Of a DNA stretch of 64,000 nt, positions 20,756-29,537 are shown one piece after another. The position numbers were made by a program, and so were the translations under genes. Each line of letters starts with the position of its first letter. The first letter of the stretch is position 1. Origin of the DNA: CATQHB01 sp965262595 (GTDB taxonomy: Bacteria; Chloroflexota; Dehalococcoidia; Lucifugimonadales; UBA3495); contig OZ253548.1 of the NCBI GenBank assembly GCA_965262595.1, forward strand, positions 992,001 to 1,056,000, written 5' to 3'. The notes below the pieces were generated by a model. The model worked only from the letters and a program-made list of their open reading frames with translations. It ran no database searches and was not told the origin of the DNA.

Positions 20756-21124
20756 ATGCGAATACTTATGCGGTCGAAAATTCACCGAGCCACAGTCACC
20801 AACTGCGACGAAGACTACATCGGCAGCATCGTCATTGACCAGGACTTGATGGACCGGTCGGATATTTGGGAGCATGAAAAAGTGCTGATCTGCGACATAG
20901 ACAACGGTAACCGCTTCGAGACGTACGCGATTTCCGGCGCCCGCGGGAGTGGCATAATATCCGTGCAGGGTGCGGCCGCCAAGCTGACCAACCCCGGAAA
21001 CAAGGTCATCATTATGGCCTTCGAAGTTACCGATGTGCCGGTGGAGCCCCGAGCAATTCTGGTCAACCAGACTAACGAGTTTGTGGAGTACTTGTCGGGA
21101 GTGGAGAATGCCATCAAGGTATAG
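20756..21124 (+). CDS. panD: Aspartate 1-decarboxylase (pyruvoyl)
   Basis: Decarboxylates L-aspartate to beta-alanine, normally for pantothenate and CoA. The 122-aa proenzyme has SKIHRATVT with the conserved Lys8, the self-cleavage site Gly23-Ser24 in YIGSIVID that creates the pyruvoyl group, DNGNRFETYAISG and GSGIISVQGAAA. Length is normal. ATG 20756 follows AAGGAGAC. No panB, panC or panE is nearby. Instead its last codons overlap a methyltransferase start by 17 nt, which suggests that beta-alanine is passed to methylation, or that the cluster serves another beta-alanine product. Confidence 0.95.
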   Translation: MRILMRSKIHRATVTNCDEDYIGSIVIDQDLMDRSDIWEHEKVLICDIDNGNRFETYAISGARGSGIISVQGAAAKLTNPGNKVIIMAFEVTDVPVEPRAILVNQTNEFVEYLSGVENAIKV

Positions 21125-21926
21125 TGAATCCGAAACCGAAGAATATTACGACCACGAGGATGCGGTTTACCGGGCCCTATGGGACAAGGATGGCAGTGTC
21201 CATTGGGGTTTGTTCGAAGACGGCGCCAATATGTCCTTCCTGGAGGCCGGGGCCAACCTGAACACGGTGATGCAACGGCGGGGGCGCCTGGACTCCGATT
21301 CCAGGGTGATTGACGTAGGATGCGGCAGCGGCACCACCGCGATTGCTGTATGCCGGGCTTTGGGTTGCCACGTCACCGGGGTTGACCTGAGCGGCGTGCG
21401 AATTGCCAACGCCATTGAATCCCTGAAAGAGCAGACGCCACAAATACAGGGGAAGATTGCTTTCGAAAAGGCATCGGCCACCGACTTGCCTTTTGAGGCG
21501 GCAACCTTTTCCCGTGCCTGGAGCCAGGCAACCATTTATCACGTGCCGGACAAAATAACGGTGCTCCGGGAAGTTTACCGGGTATTGCAACCGGGCGGGA
21601 TTTTCGTTTTTGACGACCTGATTAAGCCTCAGCCAAACATTGGCGAGGCTGCCCGCAAGTTCGTTTACGAGCGGCTGCTTTACGACACGGACTTCAGCTT
21701 CCAGTCTTACCAGGACACCTTGAAGTCGGTCGGGTTCAACGTTCTGGAAGCCGAGGACATTTCCCGCCATCTGAAGACCAGCTACCAAATGCTTAGCGAT
21801 GCCGCCGCCCAGGGTAACCAAGAACATCCCGAACGGTTTGACTTCCTCGCCGAAGCCTACAACGAAACCGCTCTGGCCGTTGACCGTAAAGAGGTGGGCT
21901 GGGCAATGTTCGTCTGCCAGAAGTAG
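21108..21926 (+). CDS. SAM-dependent methyltransferase, sarcosine/dimethylglycine-type
   Basis: Class I methyltransferase of 272 aa. The N-terminal YYDHEDAVYRALWDKDGSVHWGLFE resembles the substrate lid of glycine/sarcosine/dimethylglycine N-methyltransferases (YDxxDxxxxxxWGGEDIHxGxYE). Motif I is VIDVGCGSG (about 72-80), followed by VTGVDLSG and the VYRVLQPGGIFVFDD motif. ATG 21108 lies inside the panD end after GGAGTGGAGA, so the two are translationally coupled. A role in methylating beta-alanine or a derived amine is inferred from this fusion-like spacing; ubiquinone/menaquinone-type or unrelated small-molecule methylation are alternatives. Confidence 0.85.
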   Translation: MPSRYSESETEEYYDHEDAVYRALWDKDGSVHWGLFEDGANMSFLEAGANLNTVMQRRGRLDSDSRVIDVGCGSGTTAIAVCRALGCHVTGVDLSGVRIANAIESLKEQTPQIQGKIAFEKASATDLPFEAATFSRAWSQATIYHVPDKITVLREVYRVLQPGGIFVFDDLIKPQPNIGEAARKFVYERLLYDTDFSFQSYQDTLKSVGFNVLEAEDISRHLKTSYQMLSDAAAQGNQEHPERFDFLAEAYNETALAVDRKEVGWAMFVCQK

Positions 21927-21968
21927 CCAAATCGAACGCATCAATTTGTCGCATTCAAGGACAAGAGC

Positions 21969-22595
21969 ATGACCGAACAAAACCGCGTTGAGTGGGTTTA
22001 TTCATCGCAAAACGAAAAGGAACTGGAAGAACGGTACGACCAGTGGGCGCAAGAATACGATACTGACCTGGAAACCGACTTCGGTTGGATTTCGCCGCAA
22101 CGCACTTCCGATGCCTTTGCCAGGTACGTGCCCCAGGAAGCGTCCATCCTGGACGCCGGCGCCGGCACCGGTTTGGTAGGACAGTGCCTCTATGATCAGG
22201 GCTACCGAAAAATGACGGCGATGGATTTGTCCTTGGGAATGTTGGATGTGGCCCGCAGCAAGAACATCTACCAGGCCTTCCACCAGATGGTTATGGGCGA
22301 GCGGCTGGACTACGCCACCGATGAATTCGACGCGGCGATTATAGTCGGTGTGTTTACCCAGGGCCATGCTCCCGCCAGTTCCCTGGACGAGTTGGTTCGA
22401 GTTACCAAGCCGGGAGGCCATATAGTCTTCAGCCTGCGGACCGACACTCGCCTGGGAAGCGGGTTCAAAGAAAAGCAGGAAGACCTGGAGTCATCGGGCC
22501 GGTGGAAGCTGGTCGAAGTAAGCGATACCTTCCAGCCCCTGCCCAAGGGGGAACCGGAAGTCCTGCATCAGGTTTGGGTTTACCAGGTTAGCTAG
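21969..22595 (+). CDS. Class I methyltransferase, METTL27/WBSCR27-like
   Basis: A 208-aa SAM-dependent methyltransferase. ERYDQWAQEYDTDLETDFGW followed by motif I ILDAGAGTGLVG and VTKPGGHIVFSLRTD are typical of the small WBSCR27/METTL27-like group, whose substrates are small molecules of unknown type. ATG 21969 follows AAGGACAAGAGC, 42 nt after the previous methyltransferase. A bidirectional terminator 50 nt after its stop closes the panD cluster, so all three proteins likely act in one pathway. Confidence 0.85.
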   Translation: MTEQNRVEWVYSSQNEKELEERYDQWAQEYDTDLETDFGWISPQRTSDAFARYVPQEASILDAGAGTGLVGQCLYDQGYRKMTAMDLSLGMLDVARSKNIYQAFHQMVMGERLDYATDEFDAAIIVGVFTQGHAPASSLDELVRVTKPGGHIVFSLRTDTRLGSGFKEKQEDLESSGRWKLVEVSDTFQPLPKGEPEVLHQVWVYQVS

Positions 22596-22637
22596 CCACC
22601 GGGTCGCCCGGAACTAACAGCCGAATTCCGATCCCCC

Positions 22638-22688
22638 AAAAAACATCAACCGATGCAGCCTTTACGGCGCCAACGGTTGATATTTTTT
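22638..22688. terminator. Bidirectional terminator
   Basis: ATCAACCG (22645-22652) pairs with CGGTTGAT (22674-22681), with further GCC/GGC pairing inside the loop. TTTTTT follows on the + strand (22683-22688) and an A run at 22638-22643 gives a U tract on the - strand. It separates the convergent methyltransferase and MerR-like genes. Confidence 0.8.
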
Positions 22689-22772
22689 GTCAGCCCGATT
22701 GTTCCAGCTTGGGGAGGTTCCACCCCTTGGTTCCCCAAGTATGGTTTTTCCGTAGCGGCAAATTTGGGGCTA

Positions 22773-23177
22773 TTATTCGCGCGTCTCCAGGGCAAAGCCT
22801 CGATACTTGACTTCCTGGAGGCAAATGGGACAGCGTTGCTCTTCGGCATGGCCCACTGCCGGCCAAATGTCCGGGGCGGTTATACCGCAGAGAAAGACCG
22901 GCGAAACCTCCTCTATTCCCAGACTGTCCACGTAATGCACCTCGCCGGACTGTCTGGGATTAGGCCACCACCAGGGGGTCAACTGCTGGGCAAGACTATT
23001 AATATGTTGCTTGGCCTCGTCGAGCCAACCGTCCTCCGGCAATTCTACCACCCAAGCCCGGCCTTCCGACTCCGTTTGCCGCCGCGCCTGCAACTTTCCC
23101 TCCCGTATGTAGCGACGGACGACACCCTGGGAGACGTTGAGCCGCCGTGAAGCTTCCAGGATAGTTACTTCTTCCAA
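22773..23177 (-). CDS. MerR/excisionase-type HTH protein with C-terminal Cys pair
   Basis: A 134-aa protein. Residues 1-35 (VTILEASRRLNVSQGVVRRY, IREGKLQARR) form a MerR/excisionase-like helix-turn-helix with its wing. The middle is rich in Trp (TPWWWPNP), and the C-terminus carries CPICLQEVKYRGFA, half of a zinc ribbon. No dimerisation coiled coil is seen. The start is TTG 23177, 5 nt after GGAGG. It follows ilvB by 93 nt on the same strand and could be co-transcribed under the T-box. Role unknown; a regulator or small adaptor is likely. Confidence 0.65.
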   Translation of the reverse strand: MEEVTILEASRRLNVSQGVVRRYIREGKLQARRQTESEGRAWVVELPEDGWLDEAKQHINSLAQQLTPWWWPNPRQSGEVHYVDSLGIEEVSPVFLCGITAPDIWPAVGHAEEQRCPICLQEVKYRGFALETRE

Positions 23178-23270
23178 AACTTCCTCCTCACCGTCATTCC
23201 GGCCATCCGGTTACTCAGTCGGCCCGGATTACCGACGGTTAAGCATTTTCCTTCAACCCGGTCAACCGAC

Positions 23271-24965
23271 TCAGGACTGAGTGGCAGCGGTTAGCGGGTC
23301 CTCCATTGTATCGCCCAGCGAACCGCCGGGCGGCACCATTGGATACAAGTTCACCGACGGGTCCACCACAAACTCGATCAAGTAGGGGCCGTCATGAGCC
23401 TGGGCCTTGCGCAGGGCGGGCATCACATCTTCCTGGTGGGTAACCTTCATAGCCGGTATGCCGTAGGCATGAGCCAGTTTAACAAACTCCGGCCCCGGAA
23501 TCGGCACTTCCTTCAGGTGGTTCTGGAAGAACATTTCCTGCCACTGGCGCACCATGCCCAGGTAACCATTATTGATCAAGGCTATTTTCACCGGAAGGTT
23601 CTCGTGGAATACCGTTGCCAATTCCTGGGAGGTCATTTGTATCCCTCCATCGCCGGCAATACTCCAAACCGTCGTATCCGGCAGACCCACTTGGGCGCCC
23701 AGCGCCGCCGGCAGCTCGAACCCCATGGCCCCCAGACCGCCGGATGAAACGAAGGTGTTAGTGCCATTGAAAAACAGGAACTGCGCCGCCCACATTTGAT
23801 GCTGGCCTACGCCGGTAACCACGACCGTTTCCGGGTCTTCCTGGATTAGCTCGTTTATTTCCGACATGACATGCTGCGCCAGCAGGGTATCCGTCTTGGG
23901 AATGGCCAGGGAGGGATGCTGCTCCTTCAAACCCTCGATATAAGCCATCCATTCCGGCCGGTCCACGGACTTTACCAGGGGAACCAACTCTTGCAACACC
24001 AGCTTGGCGTCTCCCACCAGGGGAACCTCCACCGGAACATTCCGGCCTACCTGGCTAGGCTCAATATCCAAATGAATTATGCGGGCATGGGGCGCGAAAG
24101 TGTCCACTTTCCCGGTCACCCGGTCGTCAAAGCGCATACCCAGTCCTACCAGCAGGTCGGCCTGGTCAACGACAATATTTGACCAGTACATACCGTGCAT
24201 CCCCAGCATTCCCAGGCTTAGGGGATGATTTCGGGGGAAACTACTGAGACCCAGCAAAGTGTTGATGACCGGTATCCCGGTGGTCTCCGCCAATTCCTTC
24301 AACTCATTCCAGGCGTGGGAGGTCAAAACACCGTGGCCGGCGATGATAACCGGGCGTTCCGATTCGTTAATTAAGCGAGCGGCATGCTCCAATTGTTCTC
24401 TGGTCTCATCCGTCAAAGGATCCGGAGTTAGTTCGGGCACCGCCGGATACTCGAACTCCGCCAATTCCAATTGCACATCCCGGGGTACATCAATCAATAC
24501 CGGCCCGGGCCGTCCTTCCTGAGCTACCCGAAAAGCCTCATGGATGGTTGGAGCCAAGTCTGCCGCCGACATCACCAGATAGGTCCGCTTGGTACACACC
24601 GAGGCAATGGAACAGATGTCGCATTCCTGGAAGGCCTCCGAGCCGAGGGCGGTACGGGCTACCTGCCCGGTAATGGCAATCATTGGCACCGAATCAGCCT
24701 TGGCGCCCATCAGGCCGGTGACCAAATTGGTCGCCCCGGGGCCGGAAGTGGCGACACAAACACCAACCTTTCCGGTGACGCGGGAGTAACCGTCGGCAGC
24801 GTGGGAGGCGGATTGCTCATGGCGAACCAGTATATGGCGCAGTTGGGGGTAGCCCCACAAGGCATCGTAGAAGGGAAGAATTGCCCCGCCGGGATGCCCG
24901 AACAATACATCCACTCCTTCCTGGAGCAGACTCTCGCAAATTATTTCCGAACCCTTTAGCTTCAC
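23271..24965 (-). CDS. ilvB: Acetolactate synthase large subunit
   Basis: ThDP enzyme of branched-chain amino-acid synthesis that makes acetolactate or acetohydroxybutyrate from pyruvate. The 564-aa protein has the family blocks GVDVLFGHPGGAILPFYDAL, RHEQSASHAADGYSR with the activating Glu, TSGPGATNLVTG, FDDRVTGK and the ThDP motif GDGGIQMTSQEL through NNGYLGMVRQWQ. GTG 24965 is taken as start because TGGAGG precedes it by 5 nt and the protein opens KLKGSEIICESL; the frame is open upstream only because it runs into the leader. No regulatory subunit gene ilvN follows. It is preceded by an isoleucine-type T-box. Confidence 0.96.
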   Translation of the reverse strand: MKLKGSEIICESLLQEGVDVLFGHPGGAILPFYDALWGYPQLRHILVRHEQSASHAADGYSRVTGKVGVCVATSGPGATNLVTGLMGAKADSVPMIAITGQVARTALGSEAFQECDICSIASVCTKRTYLVMSAADLAPTIHEAFRVAQEGRPGPVLIDVPRDVQLELAEFEYPAVPELTPDPLTDETREQLEHAARLINESERPVIIAGHGVLTSHAWNELKELAETTGIPVINTLLGLSSFPRNHPLSLGMLGMHGMYWSNIVVDQADLLVGLGMRFDDRVTGKVDTFAPHARIIHLDIEPSQVGRNVPVEVPLVGDAKLVLQELVPLVKSVDRPEWMAYIEGLKEQHPSLAIPKTDTLLAQHVMSEINELIQEDPETVVVTGVGQHQMWAAQFLFFNGTNTFVSSGGLGAMGFELPAALGAQVGLPDTTVWSIAGDGGIQMTSQELATVFHENLPVKIALINNGYLGMVRQWQEMFFQNHLKEVPIPGPEFVKLAHAYGIPAMKVTHQEDVMPALRKAQAHDGPYLIEFVVDPSVNLYPMVPPGGSLGDTMEDPLTAATQS

Positions 24966-25033
24966 AGCAGCCTCCAAATTGTTAACCTTCTGCCGCTGAG
25001 AAAGGTGTTGGCAGACGGCCCGCAGCCAAAACA

Positions 25034-25316
25034 AAAAGCCCCGTCCCCCATAGGGACGGGACATCTATGTTCCCGCGGTACCACCCTATTTATCCGGCGA
25101 ACCGGACCTCTCTTAGCCGGCACTAACATGCCCCGTCAGGGATAACGAGCGACGAACCTCGGCCCGGCTTACTAGGCGCCCATCCTCAATTCGAGACTCT
25201 GGGGCCGTTGGGCTGGCAGCTCCGGAGGGATTTTCGACAAGGTTGGCGTACCTGCTCTCACCAAACCAGGCTCGCTGAGCGCCGCAGCTTGACTACTCGT
25301 CTCCATCATAGCCTTT
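25034..25316 (-). ncRNA. T-box riboswitch leader of ilvB (isoleucine specifier)
   Basis: On the - strand the conserved T-box GGTGGTACCGCG lies at 25074-25085, followed by a terminator with stem CCCGTCCC/GGGACGGG and a TTTTT tract (about 25034-25061). Upstream, stem I shows ATGGAGACGAGTAGT near the 5' end and CTCCGGAGCTG after the specifier region. In CGAAAATCCCTCCGG the codon ATC at 25229-25231 fits an isoleucine specifier. Uncharged tRNA-Ile would then stabilise the antiterminator and allow ilvB transcription. The T-box is seen directly; the specifier assignment is inferred from position and from the gene. Confidence 0.9.
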
Positions 25317-25324
25317 ACTTCCAA

Positions 25325-25354
25325 AAGCTAACACGCAGACGTGACAGTTGTCAA
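25325..25354 (-). promoter_or_regulatory. Promoter of the ilvB T-box transcript
   Basis: A perfect TTGACA on the - strand at 25349-25354 is followed after 18 nt by TAGCTT (25325-25330), a weak -10, just ahead of T-box stem I. Confidence 0.5.
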
Positions 25355-25471
25355 CTCCGATAATCCACGACATTGGGAAGGACCGCCAACCAGGCCCTAT
25401 TTCCGTTTTACCCGGCTGTAATTTGGTCAATGCCTTGACGGAGCCCATTAACTCGTACCCCCGCAAGAAAG

Positions 25472-25503
25472 AACGCCACGGGCTTTTTAGAACCCGTGGC
25501 GTT
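25472..25503 (-). terminator. Terminator after the dienelactone hydrolase gene
   Basis: AACGCCACGGG (25472-25482) pairs perfectly with CCCGTGGCGTT (25493-25503) over 11 bp with a 10-nt loop. On the - strand a pyrimidine tract (CTTTCTT) follows. Confidence 0.75.
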
Positions 25504-25560
25504 TCCCTGATTTACCGGATTGGCCGCTTCCCCTCGGGAGGATTCAGCCGGAGTTTAAGG

Positions 25561-26352
25561 TTAGTCGTCGGCAACACCGGCGGCTTCCCGGGAACCCGCA
25601 CCGGAGGCCAGGTGGGTGTTGTAGAAGCGCAGCGCTTGCTTCCAACCATCTACAGCAGCTTCCTGCCGGTAGCTGGGACGGTCAACGGCAAAGAAGCCGT
25701 GGCCGGCGTTGTCATACCGGAAAAACTCGTACTCCTTGCCGTTTGCCTTCAGCGCCGCTTCCAAGTCGTTTACATCGGCGGGCGAGGGCCGGGCGTCGTC
25801 GTTGCCGAACAACCCCAGCAACGGGCAGTTCAAGCCGGCGGTGTAGTCCACCGGGGCAACCGGCTGCCGCGAGAGTTCCAGTTCTCCGTCGGGCACGGAA
25901 GTTACACCACCGCCCCAGCAGTCCACCGCCGCGTCAATGCCATCCAATCGGCAAGCAACCAAATAAACCTGGCGGCCACCGGAGCAGAAACCAATGACCC
26001 CAACCTTGTCGTTATGGTAAGGCAAAGTGCGCAAGTAATCCCGCGCTCCTGCCACGTCGCCCAGGGTGCGGTCGTCGGGCATACCGCCGGCTTCGCGGAC
26101 GCTGGTGCTGTTGGCTACCGGATCACCCTGACCCTCCCGGAAATGCAGGTTGGGGGAGATGCAGGCAATCCCGTTATAGGCCAGCTTTCGGGCCATTTCC
26201 TTGGAAGCTTCATCCCAACCGGGCATATGGTGAATCAATACCACGCCGGGGAAGGGGCCGGAGCCAAGGGGGCGAGCCAGGTAAGCGTCAATCAGGTCGC
26301 CATTGTGTCCTCGAATGTTGACCGTTTCCGCAATCAAACCTTCATAAGGCAT
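25561..26352 (-). CDS. Dienelactone hydrolase family protein
   Basis: An alpha/beta hydrolase of 263 aa. The Cys nucleophile is in GFCSGG, the acid in FGNDDARPS and the His in NAGHGFF, which is the Cys-Asp-His triad of dienelactone hydrolases that open the lactone in ring-cleavage pathways or act as general esterases. PGVVLIHHMPGWDE gives the oxyanion loop. ATG 26352 follows GGAGGGA. It stands alone with its own terminator. Several ring-cleaving dioxygenases occur elsewhere in the window, but none is adjacent. Confidence 0.88.
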   Translation of the reverse strand: MPYEGLIAETVNIRGHNGDLIDAYLARPLGSGPFPGVVLIHHMPGWDEASKEMARKLAYNGIACISPNLHFREGQGDPVANSTSVREAGGMPDDRTLGDVAGARDYLRTLPYHNDKVGVIGFCSGGRQVYLVACRLDGIDAAVDCWGGGVTSVPDGELELSRQPVAPVDYTAGLNCPLLGLFGNDDARPSPADVNDLEAALKANGKEYEFFRYDNAGHGFFAVDRPSYRQEAAVDGWKQALRFYNTHLASGAGSREAAGVADD

Positions 26353-26603
26353 AAGTATCCCTCCAAAATATAGGTGTCATACCAATTTGCAACGAGCCTG
26401 CCCCTCTTTCCTGCTTTGAGGCGGAGACTCTCCTGATTGCAGATTACTACTCCCAAGGTTTAGTGTCAATTGGCTTTATGTTAAGGCACTCCCTCTATTG
26501 TGTTTAACATTATTACTGCTCTTCTCCCGACCGACGAAGCCGGCGAAAAGCCGGGCTGTAAACCAAAACAGGCTGCCGGAACATGGAGTTGGCCGGCCCG
26601 TTA

Positions 26604-27965
26604 CTAGAGAGCCAGGGAACCCATCGGGTCCCAGGGAGGCAGCACAATGGGTTCCAGGCCCAGGGCCTGCTGCAACTCTGCCGGCAAATAACTTTTGGGA
26701 GCGGCTATTTCAAACATATACTCGGCAAACCAGGAGTCATTCATCAGGAAGAAACCCTTGTCGCCCACCTTGTCATCCCAACTGTTTTCCACCCGCCACC
26801 GCCTCGGCTTGCCATCCACCACGTCCACGCCGGTGAAGAGCATAGCGTGGGTCATCGCCGTTTGGTGATACTCCAGCCGAGCCGCCTTGTCCATTGAAAA
26901 CTCCGCGCCGTAAACGCTGCCGTAATCAAACAGGTCGGCGTCCCAGATCCCCTTATCCCGGTGCATTTGCTTGCCGGTATCGCATCCCATCCAGACCGGC
27001 TGACCGTCCTGAAGCATTCGCATCGTAATGTCTTTCATCAGCTCAATGTCCACATTGAGGTACTTGATCTCCGTACCATCCACCACGTTGCCCAAATATT
27101 GCACCGTGTAGGTACGGCCCGGGGGGTTGGACTGCCTCGGGTCATGCACCAGGCAAACATAGTCATCCATCGGTGTTGAAATGTACTTTTCCGCGAATTC
27201 CAGGGGCGTCATTGCGCCGTCACGATGAAACTCCCCGTCCCGGTCTTTCCACTGCCAGTCAAAGTTGTCGGGCGGGTTGCCCAGGTGGATGCAGAGAATC
27301 CGGTAAACCGATCGCAGGGCTTCGTCTTTGGCCTGGCGCATTGCATCCAGACCGCCCTCTTCGGCAAACAGGTTGCGGACCCTCATCGCACCTTGACGCA
27401 CCTGGTAATTGAGACCGGCGTTCATGCGGGCCGAGTTGGCCGAGCTTTCCGTTTCCGGCATCACCGTCTTGGGGACTACCCCATGTTTCTTGACCAGGCT
27501 GACAAACATATCCCACTGGCCCCCGTCGCCCAGCGGTTGCCGTAGCAGCCAGGCTACCACCCGATCGTCAACCGGCCGGTCGGCAGTTTCGATCACTGCT
27601 TCCAGGATATAGTTGGCCCGTTCCATCTTGTCCCAGAACATGACGTAGTTCTGGCTGAATTCAAACTCCTTCACGTTCAACTGCTTCCTGGTTTCAGTCC
27701 GGAAGAGGTTTAGACCGGCGAACATCCAGCACCTGCCGGAGCGGGCCTGATTGGTTACTCCCCAGTCGTCCAATACCGTAGAAAAGGAATGGGTCGCTTC
27801 GGTAACGATGTTGCGGTTCATGGCAACATCATTAACGTCGTGCTGAGTCACCACGTTCTGCATCAATCGATGGGACGGCTGGGACTCAAAGGCCTGCTGA
27901 AAGTCGGCAAGGGCGCCGGCATCCAGAGCGCCTTCTCGAACGCCCGGATTTGGCTGTGTGCTCAT
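26604..27965 (-). CDS. pepC: Aminopeptidase C / bleomycin hydrolase family Cys peptidase
   Basis: Papain-like C1B peptidase of 453 aa, usually a cytosolic hexamer with aminopeptidase action. Catalytic Cys79 sits in GRCWMFAGLN with Gln73 as oxyanion residue, His in the MTHAMLFTG block and Asn in WRVENSWD. The end (PIVLPPWDPMGSLAL) is the family's C-terminal arm that reaches into the active site. ATG 27965 follows AAGGAGAT; the longer upstream frame overlaps the cysteine desulfurase end and is not used. It follows the desulfurase by 64 nt on the same strand. Confidence 0.92.
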   Translation of the reverse strand: MSTQPNPGVREGALDAGALADFQQAFESQPSHRLMQNVVTQHDVNDVAMNRNIVTEATHSFSTVLDDWGVTNQARSGRCWMFAGLNLFRTETRKQLNVKEFEFSQNYVMFWDKMERANYILEAVIETADRPVDDRVVAWLLRQPLGDGGQWDMFVSLVKKHGVVPKTVMPETESSANSARMNAGLNYQVRQGAMRVRNLFAEEGGLDAMRQAKDEALRSVYRILCIHLGNPPDNFDWQWKDRDGEFHRDGAMTPLEFAEKYISTPMDDYVCLVHDPRQSNPPGRTYTVQYLGNVVDGTEIKYLNVDIELMKDITMRMLQDGQPVWMGCDTGKQMHRDKGIWDADLFDYGSVYGAEFSMDKAARLEYHQTAMTHAMLFTGVDVVDGKPRRWRVENSWDDKVGDKGFFLMNDSWFAEYMFEIAAPKSYLPAELQQALGLEPIVLPPWDPMGSLAL

Positions 27966-28029
27966 GTTGCTATCTCCTTTTACCTGGATTACCGCCTGGT
28001 CTATTGAAAATCGCGCGAATACTGTTTTG

Positions 28030-29211
28030 CTAACCTGGCCGGTTTGGCTGGATCGACTCAACCGGGGCAGCCAGGGAGCTAATTACGCCCTTTATTTCGA
28101 CCAAAGCCCGGTCTATTTCCTCTTCGGTGGTAAACCGGCCCACGGAAAATCTTATGGTTCCCATGGCGTATTCCAACGGTACATTCATCGCCGCCAGCAC
28201 CTGGGATACCTCCACCCGGTCGCTGTGGCAGGCGGCGCCGGCAGAGGCGGCTACACTCTCCAGTGCGGCCAGAATTCGGTCAGCCTCCAGCCCTCTAAAG
28301 CTAAGGCTGGAAGTGTTAGGGAGTCTCTTCCCGGGGTGGCCGTTTACTCTAACCTTCGGCCCCCGGCTCTCCGACCCGATTTCCAGCAAACCGGATTCCA
28401 GCCGGTCACGCAGTTCCTTCATTCGTTGAGTGTATTGGGGCAAGTTCCGTTCAATCAGCTCGCAGGCTTCTCCCAAGCCGACCATTTCAATGACATTCTC
28501 AGTGCCGGCGCGCCGGTTCTGCTCGTGGTTTGCCCCGTGCATCAGCTTTTCCAGATGGACTCCCGGCCGGATATAAAGGACGCCGATTCCCTTCGGGGCA
28601 TAGAGCTTGTGGCCGGCAATGGACAATAAGTCCACGCCCAAATCGTCCACCCGGACCGGTATTTTGCCAACGGATTGGGCGCAGTCGGCATGGACCAGGG
28701 CGCCGTGACGGTGAGCAATTTCGGCAATTTCAGCGATTGGTTCAATAGTGCCGACTTCGTTGTTGGCGTGCATTATGGTAACCAATCGGGTCTGCGGAGT
28801 GATGGCCGCTTCCACCTGACGAGGATCCACCAGTCCGTACTCGTCCACCGGCAGATAAGTAATGCGGCAGCCCAGGCATTCCAGATAGCGGCAAACCTCG
28901 GTCACCGCCGGGTGTTCCACCGCTGAGGTAATTATATGGTTGCTCTGGTTGCGGTAAGCGCCGACCACGCCCTTGATTGCGTGATTATTAGCCTCGGTTC
29001 CCCCGCTGGTGAAGATTAGCTCGTCCTCGGTGCAGCCCAACAGCCCGGCCACCTGGCGGCGGGCGCGTTCAACTCCCTGCCGTGCGGTAACTCCCAAGGG
29101 GTGGCTGCTGGAGGGATTGCCGAAATGTTCGTGGACGTAGGGCAGCATAACTTCGGCTACCCGCGGATCAATCGGCGTCGTTGCGTTATAGTCCAGATAT
29201 ATTGCGTTCAT
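28030..29211 (-). CDS. Cysteine desulfurase, NifS/IscS type
   Basis: PLP enzyme of 393 aa that takes sulfur from cysteine for Fe-S clusters or tRNA thiolation. It opens MNAIYLDYNATTPIDP, binds PLP through the Lys of SIAGHKLYAPKG and carries the persulfide Cys in ASAGAACHSD; the C-terminus has RFSVGRFTTEEEID. The short catalytic loop fits NifS/IscS group I rather than SufS. It has its own promoter (TTGGTG-N17-TATAAT) with an inverted repeat near the transcription start, so single-gene repression is likely. No iscU, mnmA or other Fe-S gene is adjacent. Confidence 0.93.
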   Translation of the reverse strand: MNAIYLDYNATTPIDPRVAEVMLPYVHEHFGNPSSSHPLGVTARQGVERARRQVAGLLGCTEDELIFTSGGTEANNHAIKGVVGAYRNQSNHIITSAVEHPAVTEVCRYLECLGCRITYLPVDEYGLVDPRQVEAAITPQTRLVTIMHANNEVGTIEPIAEIAEIAHRHGALVHADCAQSVGKIPVRVDDLGVDLLSIAGHKLYAPKGIGVLYIRPGVHLEKLMHGANHEQNRRAGTENVIEMVGLGEACELIERNLPQYTQRMKELRDRLESGLLEIGSESRGPKVRVNGHPGKRLPNTSSLSFRGLEADRILAALESVAASAGAACHSDRVEVSQVLAAMNVPLEYAMGTIRFSVGRFTTEEEIDRALVEIKGVISSLAAPVESIQPNRPG

Positions 29212-29249
29212 GGGCCAGCCCTAATATTCCGCCCGCAGGCCGGAACTTT

Positions 29250-29301
29250 AGATATAGCGTATATCTTCGGCCATTATAGCCCAGGTAGGCAATACCACCA
29301 A
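29250..29301 (-). promoter_or_regulatory. Promoter and palindromic operator of the cysteine desulfurase gene
   Basis: On the - strand TTGGTG (29296-29301) and a perfect TATAAT (29273-29278) are 17 nt apart. The inverted repeat AGATATA-N3-TATATCT (29250-29266) begins 6 nt after the -10, right at the expected transcription start, as for a repressor site. The leader to ATG 29211 is about 40 nt. The site does not match the IscR or SufR consensus known to me. Confidence 0.6.
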
Positions 29302-29537
29302 ACGCCAAAGGGCATCCCGGACCGGCTAGTCTTTGCGGAGCACAGCCTTAGGGCAGAGGCGGTAGCGGTGGTTGGCCGGTTAATGTTAGCTGCCACGGTA
29401 TTGACCACTTGCCCCTGGATAAATTAGCTTGTAGGGCTAACTTTGCCTTCAGATGCCGTTTTTCTGTTAGGCGTTGCTTTCTTCAATAGATTTGTAAGCT
29501 ATTCAAAGGGAGTACAGCGGCAAACTTGCGCGTAAAG
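29302..29537. other. Intergenic stretch upstream of the desulfurase promoter
   Basis: Together with the promoter this makes a gene-free gap of about 325 bases. I see no further gene or repeat in it. Confidence 0.4.
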
